From contig CAZDXQ010000046.1 in the NCBI GenBank assembly GCA_964509545.1, positions 1 through 31,520 on the forward strand: a DNA stretch of 31,520 nt, read 5' to 3'. A program made the position numbers and the translations under genes. Positions 1 through 7,577 of the stretch are shown piece by piece. How positions within the stretch are numbered: position 1 is the first letter of the stretch; each line of letters starts with the position of its first letter. The notes under the pieces are model-generated. The model was not told the origin of the DNA. It ran no database searches and was given only the letters and a program-made list of their open reading frames with translations. This stretch comes from JADJWR01 sp964509545. GTDB lineage: Bacteria; Pseudomonadota; Gammaproteobacteria; Burkholderiales; Burkholderiaceae_F.

Positions 1-65
1 TTCGCGCCTCGCGCTGTCCCCCCGAGGGGGAGTGAGCGCCTTCGGAGCGGCCGTGTGGCGCTCAT
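1..65 (-). repeat. Intergenic GC-rich repeat, copy A
   Basis: Read on the minus strand this begins at the stop codon of the Fe-S gene (ATGAGCGCC, with the TGA inside it), continues as a CGGCCGCT-type segment, and ends in a C6/G5 hairpin (18-23 pairing with 26-30) followed by GACAGC. The same ordered blocks recur at 13601-13750, again starting exactly at a gene's stop codon. The minus frame stays open to the window edge (MSATRPLRRRS...), but the matching copy B gives an almost identical start, so I read this as repeat DNA and not the start of a protein. Any true next gene, such as a membrane anchor, would lie beyond the left edge. Confidence 0.6.
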
Positions 66-712
66 GTCGCCCCCTTGTCCCATAGATAGAAGAAGCCCGG
101 CCCGGTGCCGAGTTCCTCGTGCATGCGGAAATGCTGGTTCTCCGCCAGCAGCTTCGACACGTTGCTTTCCGGATCGTCGAGATCGCCAAAGGTCATCGCC
201 TTGGCGATGCAGGCGTTGACGCAGGCCGGCGTGGCCTCGGGATCGACGCCGGGTTTCATTCCCCGCGCCAGCCCGTCGTCGATCCGCTCGACGCAGAACG
301 TGCACTTGGTTGCCACCGCGAGTCGGGCCTGCTGGTGGGTCACCGCTTCGCTTTCGATCGGCTCGCCGTAGGCAAAGCTGGCGCGCATCGTGCGGTAGCG
401 CGCCTGGTACGGGCACGACACGGCGCAGTAGGCGCAGCCGATGCACAGGTCGTAGTCCATGGTCACGATGCCGTCGGCGCGCTTGCGCGTCGCCGTCGTC
501 GGGCACGACTGCACGCACGGCGGGTCGTCGCAGTGCTGGCAGCCCACCGGCACGAACGCCCGCCTGACCTGCGGGTACTCGCCGAACTCCATGTCGAGCA
601 CGCGGCGCCACTGCACGCCGGGCGGCGTGGCATTGGTGAGCTTGCACGAGGCGGTGCAGGTCTGGCAGCCGACGCAGCGGCGCAGGTCGGCCACCATCGC
701 CCAGCGGGTCAT
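62..712 (-). CDS. padC: PadC-like four-[4Fe-4S] electron-transfer subunit of a molybdoenzyme
   Basis: This is a 216-residue ferredoxin-type subunit of the DMSO-reductase family (DmsB/PhsB/NrfC type). Sixteen cysteines fall into four cluster sets: C13/16/19/23, C58/61/66/70, C90/93/96/100 and C137/140/164/168. In this family such a protein passes electrons between a molybdopterin catalytic subunit and a membrane quinone-reactive anchor. With the PadB-like protein at 20299-23049 and the phenylglyoxylate dehydrogenase genes nearby, the best reading is the Fe-S subunit of phenylacetyl-CoA:acceptor oxidoreductase. The start at 712 is set by AAGGAG eight bases upstream; the open frame continues to 844 without a comparable site. 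Oddly, no catalytic subunit gene is adjacent: a GNAT gene lies divergently upstream, and downstream is the window edge. The family assignment is firm; the padC identity is moderate. Confidence 0.85.
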   Translation of the reverse strand: MTRWAMVADLRRCVGCQTCTASCKLTNATPPGVQWRRVLDMEFGEYPQVRRAFVPVGCQHCDDPPCVQSCPTTATRKRADGIVTMDYDLCIGCAYCAVSCPYQARYRTMRASFAYGEPIESEAVTHQQARLAVATKCTFCVERIDDGLARGMKPGVDPEATPACVNACIAKAMTFGDLDDPESNVSKLLAENQHFRMHEELGTGPGFFYLWDKGAT

Positions 713-882
713 CGGTCTCTCTCCTTGGCGCGCTTCATCGGGATCACGCCGGCGCCCGCCCGGCCTGGCCTTGCGCGACGCCGCTGCGCCATGCCGGCGA
801 CACCAACCACCTCGTGTCCCTCCGCCGCCTGATCCGGTCTGCATCGCCCGCGCAACGGGTCCCGCTTCTACGGCAACGGCAA

Positions 883-931
883 GTCGGGCTATTCTTGCAA
901 TTCAATACCGGTATTCTTTAATTCAGGTCAA
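883..931 (-). promoter_or_regulatory. Predicted FNR-type promoter of the padC-like gene
   Basis: Reading the minus strand, TTGACCTGAATTAA (931-918) matches 8 of 10 fixed positions of the FNR consensus TTGAT-N4-ATCAA. A -10-like AGAATA lies at 895-890, which puts transcription start near 883. The box centre (924.5) is then 41.5 bp upstream, the class II activator position. No good -35 is visible, as expected for an activator-dependent promoter. GGTA lies exactly 10 bases before AGAATAGCC; the same arrangement is found before had at 26715-26737. The implied leader is about 170 nt long. Inferred by eye only. Confidence 0.45.
895..930 (+). promoter_or_regulatory. Palindrome and possible leaderless promoter of the GNAT-Rrf2 pair
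   Basis: A perfect 12-bp palindrome, AATACCGGTATT, lies at 904-915 between the divergent genes. It is a candidate operator, possibly for the Rrf2 protein encoded next to it. TTGCAA (895-900) and TAATTC (919-924), 18 bases apart, could act as -35 and -10; transcription would then begin at about the ATG at 931, consistent with the absence of a Shine-Dalgarno sequence there. The palindrome also lies between the FNR-like box and the -10 of the opposing promoter, so a protein bound here could affect both directions. Confidence 0.35.
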
Positions 932-1431
932 TGGGCAGAAGAAAAGCCGCGCGGGCCGAGGCGCCGGCCGCCACGGCGCAGCGGGCCGAACTGACCATCC
1001 GCCCGGCGCGGCGCGGCGATCTCGAAGCGGTGATCGCCATCGACACCCAGGTCACCGGCCTGGAGAAACGCGACTACTGGCGCTCCGTGTATCGCCGCTA
1101 CGGCGAATCGGCGAATGGCGCGGGAACGCAGTTCCTGGTCGCCGAGGCGAACGGCGAGGTCGTCGGCTTCGTGATCGGCGAGGTGCGCGACTGGGAGTTC
1201 GGTGCCCCGCCCTGCGGCTGGGTCTTTGCCATCGACGTCCGACCCGACGCCCGCCTGGCCGGCATCGGCACCCGGCTGCTCGAGTCGATCTGCGCCAGTT
1301 TCCGCCGCGCCGGCGTACGCAAGGTCCGCACGATGCTGGCCAGCGACAACACGCTGATCCTGTCGTTCTTCCGCAGCCAGGGCATGATGGCCGGCCGCTT
1401 CATCCCGCTCGAGATGGACCTCGAGGGATGA
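931..1431 (+). CDS. GNAT-family N-acetyltransferase (BadL-like by context)
   Basis: This 166-residue protein has a GNAT acetyl-CoA-binding fold: residues from about 21 on carry the usual beta1-alpha1 start, and R108-L-A-G111-I-G113 is the pyrophosphate-binding motif A. The substrate cannot be read from sequence; such enzymes acetylate protein lysines, small amines or antibiotics. Its ATG has no Shine-Dalgarno sequence. It overlaps the Rrf2 gene by four bases (ATGA), so the two are probably translationally coupled. In Rhodopseudomonas palustris an acetyltransferase gene, badL, lies next to badM, an Rrf2-type repressor of benzoyl-CoA reductase genes; the same pairing here suggests a role in control of aromatic metabolism. 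The first 20 residues are probably disordered. Confidence 0.8.
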   Translation: MGRRKAARAEAPAATAQRAELTIRPARRGDLEAVIAIDTQVTGLEKRDYWRSVYRRYGESANGAGTQFLVAEANGEVVGFVIGEVRDWEFGAPPCGWVFAIDVRPDARLAGIGTRLLESICASFRRAGVRKVRTMLASDNTLILSFFRSQGMMAGRFIPLEMDLEG

Positions 1432-1880
1432 AGCTGCAGCGCAACAGCCTGCTGGCGCTGTACAGCCTGGTCGAGTTCGCGAGCGATCCGATGCGCCACA
1501 TCTCGGCGGCCGAGATCGCCGACAAGTACCAGGTCTCGCCGCACCATCTGGCCAAGGTGCTGGCCGAACTGGCCCGCGCCGGCATCGTCCAGTCGGTGCG
1601 TGGCGTCGGCGGCGGCTATCGTTTCGCCGCCAACGCGCGCCGGCTGACGCTGCTCGACGTGATTTCGCGCTTCGAAGATGTTGGCAGCGGCACGACCGAG
1701 CGCGCCGGCCGGACGCCGGCCGACCGCGCGCTGTCGATCGTGCTGACCGAGATCGACGAGATCGCCAAGGCGACGCTGAAGTCGATCACGCTGGCCACGC
1801 TGCTGCGGCTGTCGCAGCAGAAGGCGGACGCGGGCGCAGATACAGCCACCACGGAAACAGAGAACCGGCCGTCGCGGTGA
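1428..1880 (+). CDS. Rrf2-family transcriptional regulator without cysteines (BadM-like)
   Basis: This 150-residue Rrf2 winged-helix regulator has its helix-turn-helix at about residues 26-57, including SPHHLAKVLAELARAG, and the family wing VRGVGGGYRFA at 58-68. Many Rrf2 proteins (IscR, NsrR, RsrR) bind an Fe-S cluster through a C-terminal cysteine or histidine set. This protein contains no cysteine at all, so a classical three-cysteine cluster is impossible and the signal must be something else, such as a ligand, acylation or a partner. Translational coupling to the GNAT gene and the location in a benzoyl-CoA region make a BadM-type repressor the best guess. The palindrome at 904-915 is a candidate site. 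Family confidence is high; the target is inferred. Confidence 0.85.
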   Translation: MKLQRNSLLALYSLVEFASDPMRHISAAEIADKYQVSPHHLAKVLAELARAGIVQSVRGVGGGYRFAANARRLTLLDVISRFEDVGSGTTERAGRTPADRALSIVLTEIDEIAKATLKSITLATLLRLSQQKADAGADTATTETENRPSR

Positions 1881-1978
1881 GTGGCCCACGGGCAGAGGCG
1901 GCGACAGCAGAATCTTCGGCCGAAGGCGAACTTGGGTTTACGCCGTCGGCAGAAGACCAACGAGGGGACATCCGGGCC

Positions 1979-3622
1979 ATGAGCAACCCGTCGCCGAAGC
2001 CTTTCGGCAGCTTTGACTATGTGATCGTTGGCGCAGGCTCGGCCGGCTGCGTGCTCGCCAACCGCCTTTCCGCCGACCCCGACGTTTCGGTGCTGCTGGT
2101 CGAGGCCGGCGGCCGCGACGACTGGATCTGGATCCACATCCCGGTCGGCTATCTGTACTGCATCAACAATCCGCGCACCGACTGGTGCTACCGCACGGAG
2201 CCCTGCGCCGGGCTGAACGGCCGCTCGATCATCTACGCCCGTGGCAAGGTGCTCGGCGGCTGCTCGTCGATCAACGCGATGGTCTATATGCGCGGCCAGA
2301 AGCGGGACTACGACGAGTGGGCGCAGCTGACCGGCGACAGCGGCTGGCGCTGGGACGCCGTGTTGCCGGTGTTCAGGAAAAGCGAGGACCACTGGAGAGG
2401 CGCCGATGATGCGCACGGCGCCGGCGGCGAGTGGCGCGTCGAGCAGCAGCGCCTCGAATGGGAGATCCTGAATTCGTTCCGCACGGCGATGGCCGAGACC
2501 GGCATTCCGCTGACGGACGACTTCAACCGCGGCGACAACGAAGGCGCCGGCAAGTTCGAAGTCAACCAGCGCCGCGGCGTGCGCCTGAACGCATCGAAGG
2601 CCTTCCTGCGTCCGGTCGCACACCGCCGCAACCTGACCGTCCTCACCGAGGCGCAGGTCATGCGCCTGCGCCTGCAGGACAAGCGGGCGCTCGGCATCGA
2701 GTTCATGCGTGGCGGGGAGGCGCAATTTGCCGAGGCGCGCATCGAGACCGTGATGGCGGCCGGATCGATCGGCACGACGCAGATCCTGCAGCTTTCCGGC
2801 ATCGGCCCGGCGCCGCTGCTTCAGAACTGCGGCATCACCGTGGCGCACGAATTGCCGGGCGTAGGCCAAAACCTGCAGGACCATCTGCAGCTGCGCATGG
2901 GCTTCAAGGTCCAGAACGTGCTCACGCTGAACAAGCTCGCCAACAGCTGGATCGGCAAGGCGAAGATGGCGCTCGAATACGCGCTGTTCCGCACCGGGCC
3001 GCTGACGATGGCGCCGTCGCAGCTCGGCGGATTCACCCGCTCTTCGCCGGAGCACGCCACGCCGAACATCGAGTACCACGTGCAGCCGCTGACGCTGGAC
3101 AAGTTCGGCGACCCGCTGCACCGTTTCCCCGCCTTCACCGCCAGCGTGTGCAACCTGCGCCCGACCTCGCGCGGCCACATCCGGATCAGGAGCGCCGACT
3201 TCCGCGCCGCGCCCGAGATCCAGCCGAATTACCTGGCCACAGCCGAGGACCGCAGGATCGCGGTCGACTCGCTGCGTCTGACGCGCAAGATCGCGCAGGC
3301 TCCGGCACTGGCCCGCTACACGCCGGACGAGTTCCTGCCCGGCCCAAAGGTGCAGAGCGACACGGAACTGGTGCATGCTGCAGGCGACATCGGCACGACG
3401 ATCTTCCATCCGATCGGCACCTGCAAGATGGGCGCTGCCTCCGACCCGATGGCGGTGGTCGATCCGCGCCTGCGCCTGCGCGGCATCGAGCGGCTGCGCG
3501 TGGTCGACGCGTCCGTGATGCCGACCATCACCTCCGGCAACACCGCCGCGCCGGTGATGATGATCGCCGAGCGCGGGGCGGAGATGATCCGGCAGGACAG
3601 GAAGTCAGCGGGCGCTGGATAG
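1979..3622 (+). CDS. GMC-family FAD-dependent alcohol/choline-type dehydrogenase
   Basis: This 547-residue glucose-methanol-choline oxidoreductase has an N-terminal FAD-binding GAGSAG at residues 18-23, GMC signature 1 around 86-108 (ARGKVLGGCSSINAMVYMRG), signature 2 (AAGSIGTTQILQLSGIGP) and a C-terminal HPIGTCKMG. H477 and N521 stand 44 residues apart, as the His/Asn catalytic pair does in choline oxidase. Family members oxidise primary alcohols with FAD. The substrate is unknown; an aromatic or side-chain alcohol is only a guess from context. The ATG at 1979 follows GAGGGG at 1962-1967. A GTG at 1877 in the same frame would add 34 low-complexity residues before the Rossmann strand and overlap the Rrf2 gene, so I reject it. 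Confidence 0.88.
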   Translation: MSNPSPKPFGSFDYVIVGAGSAGCVLANRLSADPDVSVLLVEAGGRDDWIWIHIPVGYLYCINNPRTDWCYRTEPCAGLNGRSIIYARGKVLGGCSSINAMVYMRGQKRDYDEWAQLTGDSGWRWDAVLPVFRKSEDHWRGADDAHGAGGEWRVEQQRLEWEILNSFRTAMAETGIPLTDDFNRGDNEGAGKFEVNQRRGVRLNASKAFLRPVAHRRNLTVLTEAQVMRLRLQDKRALGIEFMRGGEAQFAEARIETVMAAGSIGTTQILQLSGIGPAPLLQNCGITVAHELPGVGQNLQDHLQLRMGFKVQNVLTLNKLANSWIGKAKMALEYALFRTGPLTMAPSQLGGFTRSSPEHATPNIEYHVQPLTLDKFGDPLHRFPAFTASVCNLRPTSRGHIRIRSADFRAAPEIQPNYLATAEDRRIAVDSLRLTRKIAQAPALARYTPDEFLPGPKVQSDTELVHAAGDIGTTIFHPIGTCKMGAASDPMAVVDPRLRLRGIERLRVVDASVMPTITSGNTAAPVMMIAERGAEMIRQDRKSAGAG

Positions 3623-3783
3623 ATTGGCGCCCGCCTCGGGACGCTTCCGTCGGCTTTGGCAAGAACGTCGCTTCAGAAGCCGATGGGGAGGCGAAAATCG
3701 CGTGTCAACCCCGGGGCGGTCGTCGATCTCTCCAGATGGAAGTCACTGCAACGGACCGCAAACGGTCATCCGACGCTGGCGGC

Positions 3784-4008
3784 CTATTTCGAGAGATGCT
3801 TTGCGGCCAGCGCCTTCGCCAGCGCCAGTCCGGTCTCGGTCAGGTGAACTGACTCCTGTTTGCCGTGCGGGTTGGTGAGGTAGCCCTTCTCGTGCAGGCG
3901 ATCCATCACCGCAAAGTCGATGCGCTTCCAGACCCTGCCGTTCTCGAACTCGAATGCGCCGAGCAATGCCAGCACGAGCTCATCGATCTTGGACTCGTCG
4001 TAGGTCAT
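3784..4008 (-). CDS. DUF6429 family small protein
   Basis: A 74-residue protein beginning MTYDESKIDELVLALL and containing W-K-R-I-D-F-x-V-M-D-R-L-H-E-K-G-Y-L, with a C-terminal V-x-L-T-E-x-G-L. This pattern is recognisable as DUF6429, a family of unknown function that looks like a short winged-helix-like fold. It has no signal peptide, membrane segment or cysteine. It sits at the end of a small minus-strand group with DUF202 and a broken VOC gene, none of which has an evident link to aromatic catabolism. The 161 bases between it and the GMC gene contain no convincing gene. Confidence 0.7.
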   Translation of the reverse strand: MTYDESKIDELVLALLGAFEFENGRVWKRIDFAVMDRLHEKGYLTNPHGKQESVHLTETGLALAKALAAKHLSK

Positions 4009-4100
4009 GATCGGCCGTTAGCGCTCCGGTGTTTCGACACTCGACGTTCGAGCGGAACTGCCGAAGCCGGCAGCGCGCTTGAGCGGGAGTTCAGGCCCCG
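4009..4100. other. Intergenic segment with a small hairpin between DUF202 and DUF6429 genes
   Basis: CTGCCG at 4058-4063 pairs with CGGCAG at 4068-4073 around a four-base loop. A GCTTGAGCGG...GTTCAGGC stretch beside it faintly recalls integron attC ends, but the core-site rule (GTTRRRY) is not met at either side. It may be a weak terminator or a recombination remnant. No promoter stands out. Confidence 0.25.
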
Positions 4101-4484
4101 TCACGTCGACGACAGCGCAAGGTAAACGCCCAACGCGACGCCAAGGGCGGCGACGAAGAAGCAAAGAACGAGCGCGAACGATCGTGAATACCTTGGCGGC
4201 AGGTCCTGCCGCGGCAGCGTGGCGATGAACCGCTGATGCTGGACGGTCGATCCCAGGATAGCGAGCGACCCGAACAGCACGAACGCGACGCCGAGAACTG
4301 CGGAGACGGTCGAGCCGTGCTGCGGCGAGGGGAGAGGAGCCTGGCTCGCGACCAGACGGAGAAACAGGCCGAAGCGGGCGATGACGAAGCCAAGCGCCAT
4401 GAGCGTCAGGCCGGTGCGCAGCCAGGCGAGAAGCGTGCGCTCAGCGGCGAAGAAGACGCGGGGGTCGGAGTCGATGATGGGCAC
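4101..4484 (-). CDS. DUF202 (YidH-type) inner-membrane protein
   Basis: A 127-residue membrane protein with the DUF202 signature FFAAERTLLAWLRTG near the N-terminus (residues 11-25) and three hydrophobic segments at about 24-45, 60-81 and 102-124. DUF202 proteins (E. coli YidH/YidG type) lie in the cytoplasmic membrane; their function is not established. The start is a GTG at 4484, the only start that directly precedes the conserved motif with a short leader (V-P-I-I-D-S-D-P-R). No clear ribosome site is visible, and the stop of the VOC remnant lies eight bases upstream, so translation may depend on re-initiation. Confidence 0.75.
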   Translation of the reverse strand: MPIIDSDPRVFFAAERTLLAWLRTGLTLMALGFVIARFGLFLRLVASQAPLPSPQHGSTVSAVLGVAFVLFGSLAILGSTVQHQRFIATLPRQDLPPRYSRSFALVLCFFVAALGVALGVYLALSST

Positions 4485-4491
4485 GGTCGGG

Positions 4492-4896
4492 CTACTGAGC
4501 TGAGGACGAAATCTGCAGGTTCTCGATGGCGCTTGGCCTCTGGGCTCGCCCGCCCGCGGAAGCGGGCGAAGCCCGATGCAGCGCGCGGGGTGCAACGAAG
4601 GGTTCGGCCTCCGGTTCGTGGCAAACCACTTCGATGTCGTGCCCGTCCGGATCAATGACGAAAGCCGCATAGTAGTTCGCGTGGTAGTGCGGACGCAGGC
4701 CAGGCGCACCACTGTCTTTGCCGCCCGCCTCCAGAGCCGCGCGGTAGAACGCGTCGACTTGCCGGCGATACTCTGCCGTGAACGCCATGTGAAGCCGCGC
4801 CGGCTTCTCCCGGGTTTGGTAAAGGCACAACGAAGCCTTGCCGATGGGGCCATCGGCGCGACACGGCCGCGCCCGGAAAGGACCGACGAACGTCGC
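4492..4896 (-). pseudogene. 5'-truncated VOC (glyoxalase/bleomycin-resistance fold) gene
   Basis: The frame reads GKASLCLYQTREKPARLHMAF..., then QVDAFYRAALEAGG and HYHANYYAAFVIDPDGHDIEVVCH. This is the C-terminal half of a single-domain VOC protein, with the usual His and the Glu of the IEVVCH strand. The preceding stop of the thioesterase gene (4897-4899) is in the same frame, leaving about 20 codons before this motif and no ATG. Such proteins are normally about 125 residues with an N-terminal beta-alpha-beta unit, which is missing here. The reading also runs about 40 residues past the usual end through GC-rich hairpin sequence (around 4550-4580). A TTG at 4830 could start a 112-residue fragment, but I judge the gene broken. 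Confidence 0.6.
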
Positions 4897-5301
4897 TCAG
4901 CCCGCGGCCTTGGCCAGCTTCGCTTTAAGCCGCTGCGCGGTCTTCTCGATGCCGACGATGAAGCGGTTGTGCCTGCCGCGCGCGACCTCCTCGACCGCGT
5001 CGCGCACGGTGAAATCGAACGACACCGCATTGCCCTCGACGCTGGCCAGCGTGACCGTGATCTCCACCCACATGCCGAGCAGCGTCGCACCGACGTGGTC
5101 GAGTTCGACCCGCGTGCCGACGGAATCCTTTTCTGCGCCGATGTGTTCCTTCAGCAGGTCGCGGCAGGCGAACTCGATGTCGTAGAGCATCAGCGGCGTC
5201 GCGTAGACGCGGCACTCCTCGCCCATGAAGCTGATCGTGCGGTCGCGGTCGATCGTGATGCGGCGGGTCAGGGTGAGTCCTGGCTTCAGCGTTTCGCTCA
5301 T
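4897..5301 (-). CDS. FlK-type hotdog acyl-CoA thioesterase
   Basis: A 134-residue hotdog-fold thioesterase. T35 (in ATPLM), E43 (in YDIEFA) and H69 (in DHVGAT) keep the spacing of the FlK fluoroacetyl-CoA thioesterase triad T42/E50/H76, with a constant offset of seven. The protein should hydrolyse an acyl-CoA thioester in the cytoplasm, freeing CoA; the acyl group is unknown. Its ATG overlaps the stop of the acyl-CoA synthetase gene (ATGA), with an AGGAAG ribosome site, so the two are translationally coupled. A synthetase and a thioesterase in one unit point to control of a dead-end acyl-CoA or of the free CoA pool during aromatic degradation. Confidence 0.85.
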   Translation of the reverse strand: MSETLKPGLTLTRRITIDRDRTISFMGEECRVYATPLMLYDIEFACRDLLKEHIGAEKDSVGTRVELDHVGATLLGMWVEITVTLASVEGNAVSFDFTVRDAVEEVARGRHNRFIVGIEKTAQRLKAKLAKAAG

Positions 5302-7364
5302 CGTTCTTCCTCGGTGTTGGCCGGCAGCGCAGCAGCGTACAGCCGCGCTTCGACGTAGTGAACCAGCGCCGTCGTGGCCCGGGCGCAGTTGCGGAAGATG
5401 CATACACCCTGGTCCATCAGCCGCGCGGCAAAGGCGTCATACAGGCGGCCGGCGTCGATGACGCCGATGATCGGCTTGTCGTTGCGGGCGACGATCGGCG
5501 GCATCAAGGCGACTGTGCTGGCCGGGTCGTTGATGTCGAAGCCGGGCCGCAGCCGGCTCGATTCCAGTGCCCGCACCGCCGGCGCGGTCGGATCGAGCGC
5601 GACCACCACCGCATCGACGTTCGGGTCCTGAACGAACGCCTCGGCGATTCCCAGGTGCGCCTCGTCGTCGGCGCCGGGATTGATGTCGATCGGATTGGCG
5701 ACCTCGACCAGCGCATCGAGGCGCTTGGACTTCAGGATCTCCCGCAGGCGCTCGATCGTCGCCGCTTCGAGGACACCCATTTCCATGGCGAAGCCGCTGG
5801 TCTCGATCGAGTCGGCCATGCTGACGGCTTCGAAGCCGGCACCGCTGATCGCGCCGAGCCGCCTGCCGCCGATGCGTTTGCCGTGCAGCGCGCCGGCGAT
5901 GTAGAAGAGGTCGTCGAAGGTGCTGACATCCGGCGCCACCATCGCCCCGGCGTGGCGCAGCACCGACTCGCACATGGCGTAGTCGCCGGCCACGGACGCG
6001 GTGTGGCCGAAGGTCGCGCCCGCACCGGGCGCGGTGCGCCCCGCCTTGTAGACGACCACGTCCTTGCCGTTGCGCACCGCGCGCCGCACGGCGCGGGCGA
6101 AATCGAGCCCGTCGAGGTCCTTGAAGCCCTCGACGTAGATGCCGAGGGTCTCGATCTCAGGCAGTTCGGCGAAGTACGCGAGCAGGTCGCCGTGCGTCAG
6201 ATCGGTCTGGTTGCCCATGGCCAGCATGTAGCGCGGGTCGAGCCACGGGTTGTGCGACAGGCGCGTGATCATGAAGGCGCCGCTCTGGCTCAGCATCACC
6301 GCGCTGCGCTGCGCCTTCTTCTGCGGTTTCGGCAGCCGTTCAAGCGGGATGAACCACGAGTCGTAGCCGCCCGGATGCGAGACGACGCCGAGGCAGTTGG
6401 CGCCGAGGAAGACGGGTCCGCCGCCGACCTTGCCGTGTGCCGCGTTGATGCGCGCGGCCATCGCGGCTGCGGGCTCGCGGCTGCTCGATGTTTCGCCGAG
6501 CCCGCCGGGGATCAGCATCACGGCGTCGACCTTGTCGGTGTCGATGATCTCGTCGACCAGGCCGTAGACGGCCTCGGCGTTGACGGCGACGATCAGCAGG
6601 TCGAGCCTGCCGTCGAGCGCGCGCAGGCCGTCGACGCAGCGCACGCCGTCGATCTCGCGCTCGCCGGGCTTCAGCAGGGTGATTTGTTCCTTCGGATAGC
6701 CGCTGCCGACCAGATTGCGCAGGATGATGCGGGCGAAGTTCATGCCGGTTGCGGACACGCCGACGATGCCAAGCCGGGTCGGGTGCAGCAGCCTGTCGAT
6801 CTTGCCGATCGGCCGCGGCAGCGGCCGCACGATGGGCGGGCCGATCTCGCCGCGGGCGGCGGCGATCGTCAGTTCGCCGCCGCTGCAGTTGCAGTCCAGT
6901 TCGACCCTGCGCAGCGCGAAACCCGCCGCGTCCGCCCGGGCGAGCGCGAGCAACGCACCGAAACACGATTCGAGTTGCGCGTCCGGATGCCCGTCGTGCG
7001 CCGTCAACGCCGCGAGCTTGCCGTAGATGGCCGTGCGCCGGAACAGGCGTAGGAAGTCGGCCGCATCGGTCAGTTCGGCGGCGGCGTACACCGTGCCGCG
7101 CCGATCGCTGCGTCGGTCGAGCGCGTCGAGCCCGCCCGGCCCGGCGCGCAGCACCAGCCCGAATTCGCGCGTGTGCTCCAGGCCGATGCGCAGTTCGACC
7201 GTCGTCGGCGCGCGCGCGGCCCCGGTGCAAGCCTGCAGTCCGAGCGCCGCCAGCAGCGCTGCGACCTGAGTCGGTGCAAGCTCCGCACGCCCTTCGCCAG
7301 CAGCGCGCTGCAGCAGTGCGGCTGCCGCGGCGAGGTCCGGTACGCCGTGCCGCGCTGGGTTCAA
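5298..7364 (-). CDS. NDP-forming acyl-CoA synthetase family protein with rearranged ATP-grasp
   Basis: A 688-residue member of the acetate-CoA ligase (ADP-forming)/succinyl-CoA ligase superfamily. The CoA-binding Rossmann domain (RLGIVGVSATGMNFA) and the ligase domains (LGANCLG, SQSGAF) are present. GHTASVAGDYA corresponds to the SHTGSLAG phospho-histidine loop. The first ~190 residues look like the C-terminal half of ATP-grasp_5 (ELRIGLEHTREFG...GPGG, then ALLALARAD...LDCN), moved to the N-terminus. The nucleotide-binding first half, including the KSDVGGV-type loop, is not seen. The enzyme may make, or cleave with ADP, an acyl-CoA of this pathway. The TTG start at 7364 is chosen because AAGGGAG lies six bases upstream; an ATG at 7388 has no ribosome site. 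Confidence 0.75.
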   Translation of the reverse strand: MNPARHGVPDLAAAAALLQRAAGEGRAELAPTQVAALLAALGLQACTGAARAPTTVELRIGLEHTREFGLVLRAGPGGLDALDRRSDRRGTVYAAAELTDAADFLRLFRRTAIYGKLAALTAHDGHPDAQLESCFGALLALARADAAGFALRRVELDCNCSGGELTIAAARGEIGPPIVRPLPRPIGKIDRLLHPTRLGIVGVSATGMNFARIILRNLVGSGYPKEQITLLKPGEREIDGVRCVDGLRALDGRLDLLIVAVNAEAVYGLVDEIIDTDKVDAVMLIPGGLGETSSSREPAAAMAARINAAHGKVGGGPVFLGANCLGVVSHPGGYDSWFIPLERLPKPQKKAQRSAVMLSQSGAFMITRLSHNPWLDPRYMLAMGNQTDLTHGDLLAYFAELPEIETLGIYVEGFKDLDGLDFARAVRRAVRNGKDVVVYKAGRTAPGAGATFGHTASVAGDYAMCESVLRHAGAMVAPDVSTFDDLFYIAGALHGKRIGGRRLGAISGAGFEAVSMADSIETSGFAMEMGVLEAATIERLREILKSKRLDALVEVANPIDINPGADDEAHLGIAEAFVQDPNVDAVVVALDPTAPAVRALESSRLRPGFDINDPASTVALMPPIVARNDKPIIGVIDAGRLYDAFAARLMDQGVCIFRNCARATTALVHYVEARLYAAALPANTEEER

Positions 7365-7577
7365 GGTGCGCTCCCTTCGCCGATTCATCGGCAGCCATGT
7401 CCGCGGGCCGGCGCGCCGCATTGCTTGCCGGCGGCCCGGCCGAGCGACACAGCTTGGGCGAGCGGCGCCGAGGAATCCTTGCCGTGGGTCAAGGCCGGGA
7501 CGATTTGATCCACGACACGGTCGGCGGCTCGCGATCGGACGATGATGCGTCGGCGATGACGCCATGCGAAGCGACCG

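Noticed and set aside
1..65. Start of a downstream gene overlapping the padC-like stop (MSATRPLRRRS...)
   Set aside because: The same string appears at repeat copy B, where it soon becomes meaningless, so it is repeat-derived.
1877..1978. GTG start at 1877 for the GMC oxidoreductase
   Set aside because: It overlaps the Rrf2 gene end and adds 34 residues with no family similarity; the ATG at 1979 has GAGGGG upstream.
3623..3783. Short plus-strand frames between the GMC and DUF6429 genes
   Set aside because: No ribosome site, no recognisable motif, and they run into the antisense of DUF6429.
4009..4100. Integron attC-like site between DUF202 and DUF6429 genes
   Set aside because: Some blocks look similar (GCTTGAGCGG, GTTCAGGC, a central hairpin), but neither end fits the GTTRRRY/RYYYAAC core, and no integrase or second matching site was found.
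7479..7492. FNR-like box between the acyl-CoA synthetase and propeller genes
   Set aside because: TTGCC-N4-GTCAA matches only 7 of 10 fixed positions, and no -10 lies at a proper distance.
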